Both the position numbers and the translations under genes were made by a program. Below are positions 60,735 through 64,000 of a DNA stretch of 64,000 bases, one piece after another. Source of the stretch: Glossina fuscipes (lineage: Eukaryota; Arthropoda; Insecta; Diptera; Glossinidae). Location: NCBI RefSeq assembly GCF_014805625.2, contig NW_023998456.1, forward strand, positions 2,166,559 to 2,230,558, read 5' to 3'. Every line of letters starts with the position of its first letter. Positions within the stretch are counted from its first letter, which is position 1. The notes beneath the pieces are model-generated. The model had not been told where the DNA came from, made no database searches, and was given only the letters and a program-made list of their open reading frames with translations.

Positions 60735-62285
60735 TTAATTGGGGCGGCAGAGATCTGACACTTTTCTTCCACTAACTTTGGAATATAAAATGTAGTTCTG
60801 CGTCTGGACCTGATGGGATTCCATCATGTATACTTAAGTCATGCTATTTGGGGTTTTTTCAATGATTTTTAATCAGTCCTTCAAAAGCAATCTTTCGGTT
60901 GGATAAGTCGTTTCCTTATGCCAATTCACTAACATGAAAATAGACATCGCGTTGAAAACTGTAGGGGCATCGCCAAGTTGAGTGTGTTATCTATATTGTT
61001 TGAGCGACTTGTTACTCAGCATTTAGGTTTTGCTATCAAAGATCTACTGTCACGAATCCTTGAGGCTTTACTTGCCATGTTTTCAAGGCTTTTTCTAGTT
61101 ACTCTCGCACGAATGTAGTTTATACTGTTTTTAGTAAAGCGTTATTTAAACTTAGTTAACCATAACTTATTGATCTTCAAACTCTATACCTCTGGCTTCG
61201 CTTTCTACATACTGAAATGGATAAACTCTCCCCAAGATGCATTTTCCGTCACACCTGACGTCGCTGAAGGCAGCCACTTAGAACCCCTTTTATTCAAATT
61301 ACACTTTAATAATCTCTCCTTTGTCATTAAATCCAGCCAGATCATTGACTTACACAATTTGGAAAACATTGGTTCGTTCATCAATTTAGGAGTTCTATTC
61401 GACCAAAGATTAGGTTTTCAAAGAGCTAAAGAACCGTTACATTACAAAAAGGCTACACATGTGCTTAGTTCGACCAATACTTGAGCCTTTATTGCGTGCT
61501 CTCCTTGCTATAGGTGTTACGTAAATTCAAGTGAATCAATTCAAAAACAGTTCTTACTGTTTGACCTTAGGAATTTGGGCTGTTGACTTTAGGATCCGCT
61601 GATGTCTTTAACTCCTTCTGAAAATAGGTTGCTTCTCTTAACCTTACTGTTACTTGAGAAAGGTAGATTTATTCTTGGTGTTTCCCTCTTAGTTAAGTTA
61701 ATTAATGGTCCTATCGACACATCCACATTACTCGGTGAACTAAACTTCAAAAACCCCCCACCGCTTCTCCCATCATTTTATTTTCACTAAGCTGAGTAAA
61801 TGTAAATATAATTATGAGTTGTTTAACCCGTTTCGAAGCCTAAATGATGTCCGTCACTTAATCTCAACATCAGACTCTTTAGGGTCCATGCTTAATACGC
61901 GCGATTTGCGTATGTCATATCTAAAGTAAGTTGCCATCTTAACATCTTGTTATGATTCGAAAATTAACTGGCGTTGTTTACTGTATCGGTTGCCAAGCTT
62001 TTGAATGTTTGCGATGGTGTAGGGGTTCACTTGCAATTTGGTTCTGTATCGGTTGTGGGTGTACCTCTGTGCTAGTTGTCTACATGCTTTTTTTCCTTCT
62101 TATTTATTTATACATGAATTATGATTTAATTATTATTTTTTTGTTTCTTCACTTCTCCTTATACACTTTATACTAATGTTTCATATTAATTAGTATAAGA
62201 TTTACTTCTTAGAGTCAACTTAATCCGATTGTTAGTTTATTTCAGTTGAGTTTCACGTGTAAGTATATAAATAAATAAATAAAGC
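60735..62285 (+). mobile_element. jockey-like non-LTR retrotransposon (LINE), 5'-truncated and decayed
   Basis: Such LINEs move by target-primed reverse transcription. The reverse transcriptase can be followed in shifting frames: SSASGPDGIPSCILK (about 60800), ENCRGIAKLSVLSILFERLV then TQHL (60955-61025), VNHNLLIFKL, FYILKWINS, and DVAEGSHLEPLLFKLHFNNL (61255-61310). INLGVLFDQRLGF and LVRPILEP follow, then SENRLLLLTLLLLEKGRFIL and GVSLLVKLINGPIDTSTLLG. KCKYNYELFNPFRSLN and HLISTSDSLGSM complete the C-terminus (to about 61925). The catalytic (F/Y)xDD segment is missing: LSFVIK is followed directly by later sequence. An untranslated tail leads to a TAAA-type repeat at 62263-62284, the expected 3' end. 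The endonuclease and ORF1 are absent. Confidence 0.82.
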
Positions 62286-62780
62286 GCGAATTAAGCGTTT
62301 GCTGCTGACATGTGGAAGAAGAGAAATAAATAAAGAAAGTTATTGCTGAAGCAGTCTTCTTTCCTCTAGAAGATGGTCTAAAGGCAATTTATTGTCGGAA
62401 ACATAACCGGGACAACGTACTGTTTTCATCGTTGCCGAACGAATTTATTTCAAAAGAATATATAAGACAACCTGTGTGTGCAAAGTTACATAAAGGCAAC
62501 ATTAATGGATTTAACTGATTTTCAGTTTAAAACTAAGTCTCATTAACACTTGTGTGTTATTCATTGATGGACTCATTAATTGATTTTGGTTGACTTTTCA
62601 ACTCAACGCCACGATAATCGCAAGAGAATCTTTGAATCGAAGTCTGAGTTTTGCGGCTCAATTTTGAAATTTCAGAAGCGATTTTATTAATCCGACAGAC
62701 ATTGTTAATCACATCTACCAAGAATTTATCCACTTGACGTTCTCTTCGATATATATAATATGTACCCTGTGGAGGATGCT
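62286..62780. other. Anonymous sequence downstream of the LINE
   Basis: No coding frame or shared repeat was recognised. A target-site duplication of the LINE could not be identified. Confidence 0.3.
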
Positions 62781-62810
62781 AAAAAAAAAAAAAGAAAAAA
62801 AAAAAAAAAA
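62781..62810. repeat. Poly(A) tract with one G
   Basis: A13 G A16 or similar; possibly slippage-generated. Confidence 0.85.
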
Positions 62811-63975
62811 TGCCTACTCACATGTGTCTAAATAATGTAAACGTGTATATGAAGATCATAAAATGAATTGAAAAATGGAATTATTATAAAATTCATTCTA
62901 TAACACATCGTCAGGAGTAGTCACGTAACATATGAGTAGCGATACATCGATAGCAAATCATAACATGCGGAAAGCAAAAATCATCAGCAATCGAATCAAC
63001 TTTGGCACGTATGTAATTCCCATGAAAGCTAACGATAACGCCAAGAGTAACAGCACAAACAATAAAATGCAACAAGCAATAGCAACTACCCAAGTAACTC
63101 GCACATATCACATACATATAAAAACGTAAGAGAAGAGGAAAAAGGAAGGAGGAGAAGAAGAAGAACATACTATTCTCACTACAGAAGCTTTACACAAACA
63201 AAGTAAAGCAACTACCGGGTGTTGATTAGAATGATTAAGTTACTTATAGAGAAGTAGTAGCTAAGTAAGTAAGTCTAGCAGTTGCAATAAATTCGATTTG
63301 AAAAAATGTAAGAAACATGTAAACATACATCTACACGTATGCTTAATAATATTAAATGGAGCATAACAAATCAATTTCATATGTTTTGTTATATTCGAGG
63401 CTATACTTAAATGAAATTCTGAGCTCGCGCGCGCCCATTCGCCTATATAAATACATACATATAAAAAACGCGCGCGGATATACCGTCTTATTTGGTTTTA
63501 ATGAAATCAAATCCATAGTTGGTTCAATTTGCCTGACTCTGGCGCAGAATTTTTTGCACAAAATTAAAATGATGCGCGGTTTTCATAAAAGGTCAACAAA
63601 TGGGTTCAAAACAATTTTTGCAATATAGCGTGAGATAAAATCAACAACGGCAGCTTCGGCATCAGCAATAGCAAGCAAAAAAAAAAAAAGAAAACAAAAA
63701 CAAAAAAAAAACTATTGAGTTCTGTATTGTGTGTAATATTTAATAATAGATCTGCGCGCACACAAACACACACACACACATACATACTTGTAGTTAAACA
63801 TCAAAATGTACACATAGAGACCAAGTAGCCTCAACACGACAATTTGTAAGTAGTGCATCCATCCCAATGCAATTGCTTCATGGTGTCATTAATTCAATGC
63901 TTAAATAAACTTTAACGTTTTCATTGGTATCGAATGGAGAGTTAACACGACTACATACATATATGCATACAAAGT
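62811..63975. other. Anonymous sequence, with a short CG-alternating pair
   Basis: At 63424-63434 'gctcgcgcgcgcc' and at 63468-63476 'acgcgcgcgg' flank a 'cctatataaatacat' segment, a local G+C island around a TATA-like motif. A purine-rich aaggaggagaagaag run lies near 63145-63164, and CA repeats near 63765-63780. No gene was recognised. Confidence 0.3.
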
Positions 63976-64000
63976 ATGTATATATATATATATATATGTA
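63976..64000. repeat. (TA)n microsatellite, running off the window
   Basis: TA units interrupted by tgta at both sides. Confidence 0.85.

Noticed and set aside
1..64000. tRNA genes
   Set aside because: I looked for GGTTCGA-type B boxes with paired arms; the matches seen (for example near 23250 and 45763) lack an A box or foldable stems.
1..64000. CRISPR arrays, bacterial operons or phage signatures
   Set aside because: Repeats are microsatellites or dispersed fly repeats; no regular spacer structure or prokaryotic gene organisation is present.

Overview
The window looks like gene-poor euchromatin from a higher fly (Diptera, Brachycera). The evidence is strong A+T richness, long (TA)n and (CA)n tracts, and dispersed repeats carrying the 'GTCCGTCTGTCCG' motif common in fly genomes. 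The protein remnants also fit: an insect CYP3-clan-like cytochrome P450, dipteran-style secreted C-type lectins, and mariner, Tc1, copia and jockey-type elements. A tephritid or a related acalyptrate is my guess and is not proven. I found no complete intact protein-coding gene. Most open frames over 60 codons look like chance frames in A+T-rich DNA.

Layout. 0.6 kb (+): a candidate first coding exon (24-residue signal-peptide-like segment followed by a phase-1 splice donor). 1.3-3.6 kb: two reverse copies of dispersed repeat family A with two copies of family B between them. 3.8-6.4 kb (+): a cytochrome P450 pseudogene readable from its N-terminal anchor to past the heme Cys loop. 7-18 kb: further repeats A and B in anonymous A+T-rich DNA. 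18-30 kb: anonymous sequence with a candidate 35-base exon at 24.1 kb, an 80-base tandem duplication at 25.1 kb, another family A copy at 27.5 kb and an unexplained G+C-richer patch at 28.9-29.2 kb.

31-40.5 kb is the most eventful part. Three tandem C-type lectin pseudogenes lie on the minus strand at 31.1, 36.1 and 38.0 kb, with conserved three-exon structure and tiny conserved introns. Between and after them are a Tc1-like transposase remnant (34.2-35.0), a pogo/Tigger-like MITE with TA target duplication (37.3-37.6), a mariner remnant (39.2-40.1) and a copia RNase H remnant (40.3-40.5). Two weaker coding-like remnants sit at 32.2-33.5 kb. A repeat shared by 29.8 and 43.4 kb flanks this region at a distance.

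41-60 kb is mostly microsatellite-rich anonymous DNA, consistent with a very long intron or intergenic space. The exception is a well-formed first-exon candidate on the minus strand at 57.33-57.41 kb: an in-frame stop upstream, a 28-codon signal-peptide-like segment and a consensus AG|GTAAG donor. A 5'-truncated jockey-like LINE occupies 60.7-62.3 kb (+) and ends in a TAAA-type tail.

Nothing here forms a working pathway. The coherent story is a small C-type lectin cluster that duplicated, decayed and was invaded by transposons, beside a dead P450, inside or between genes whose first exons may be visible at 0.6 and 57.4 kb. All calls come from reading translations and repeats by eye; no database search was run.
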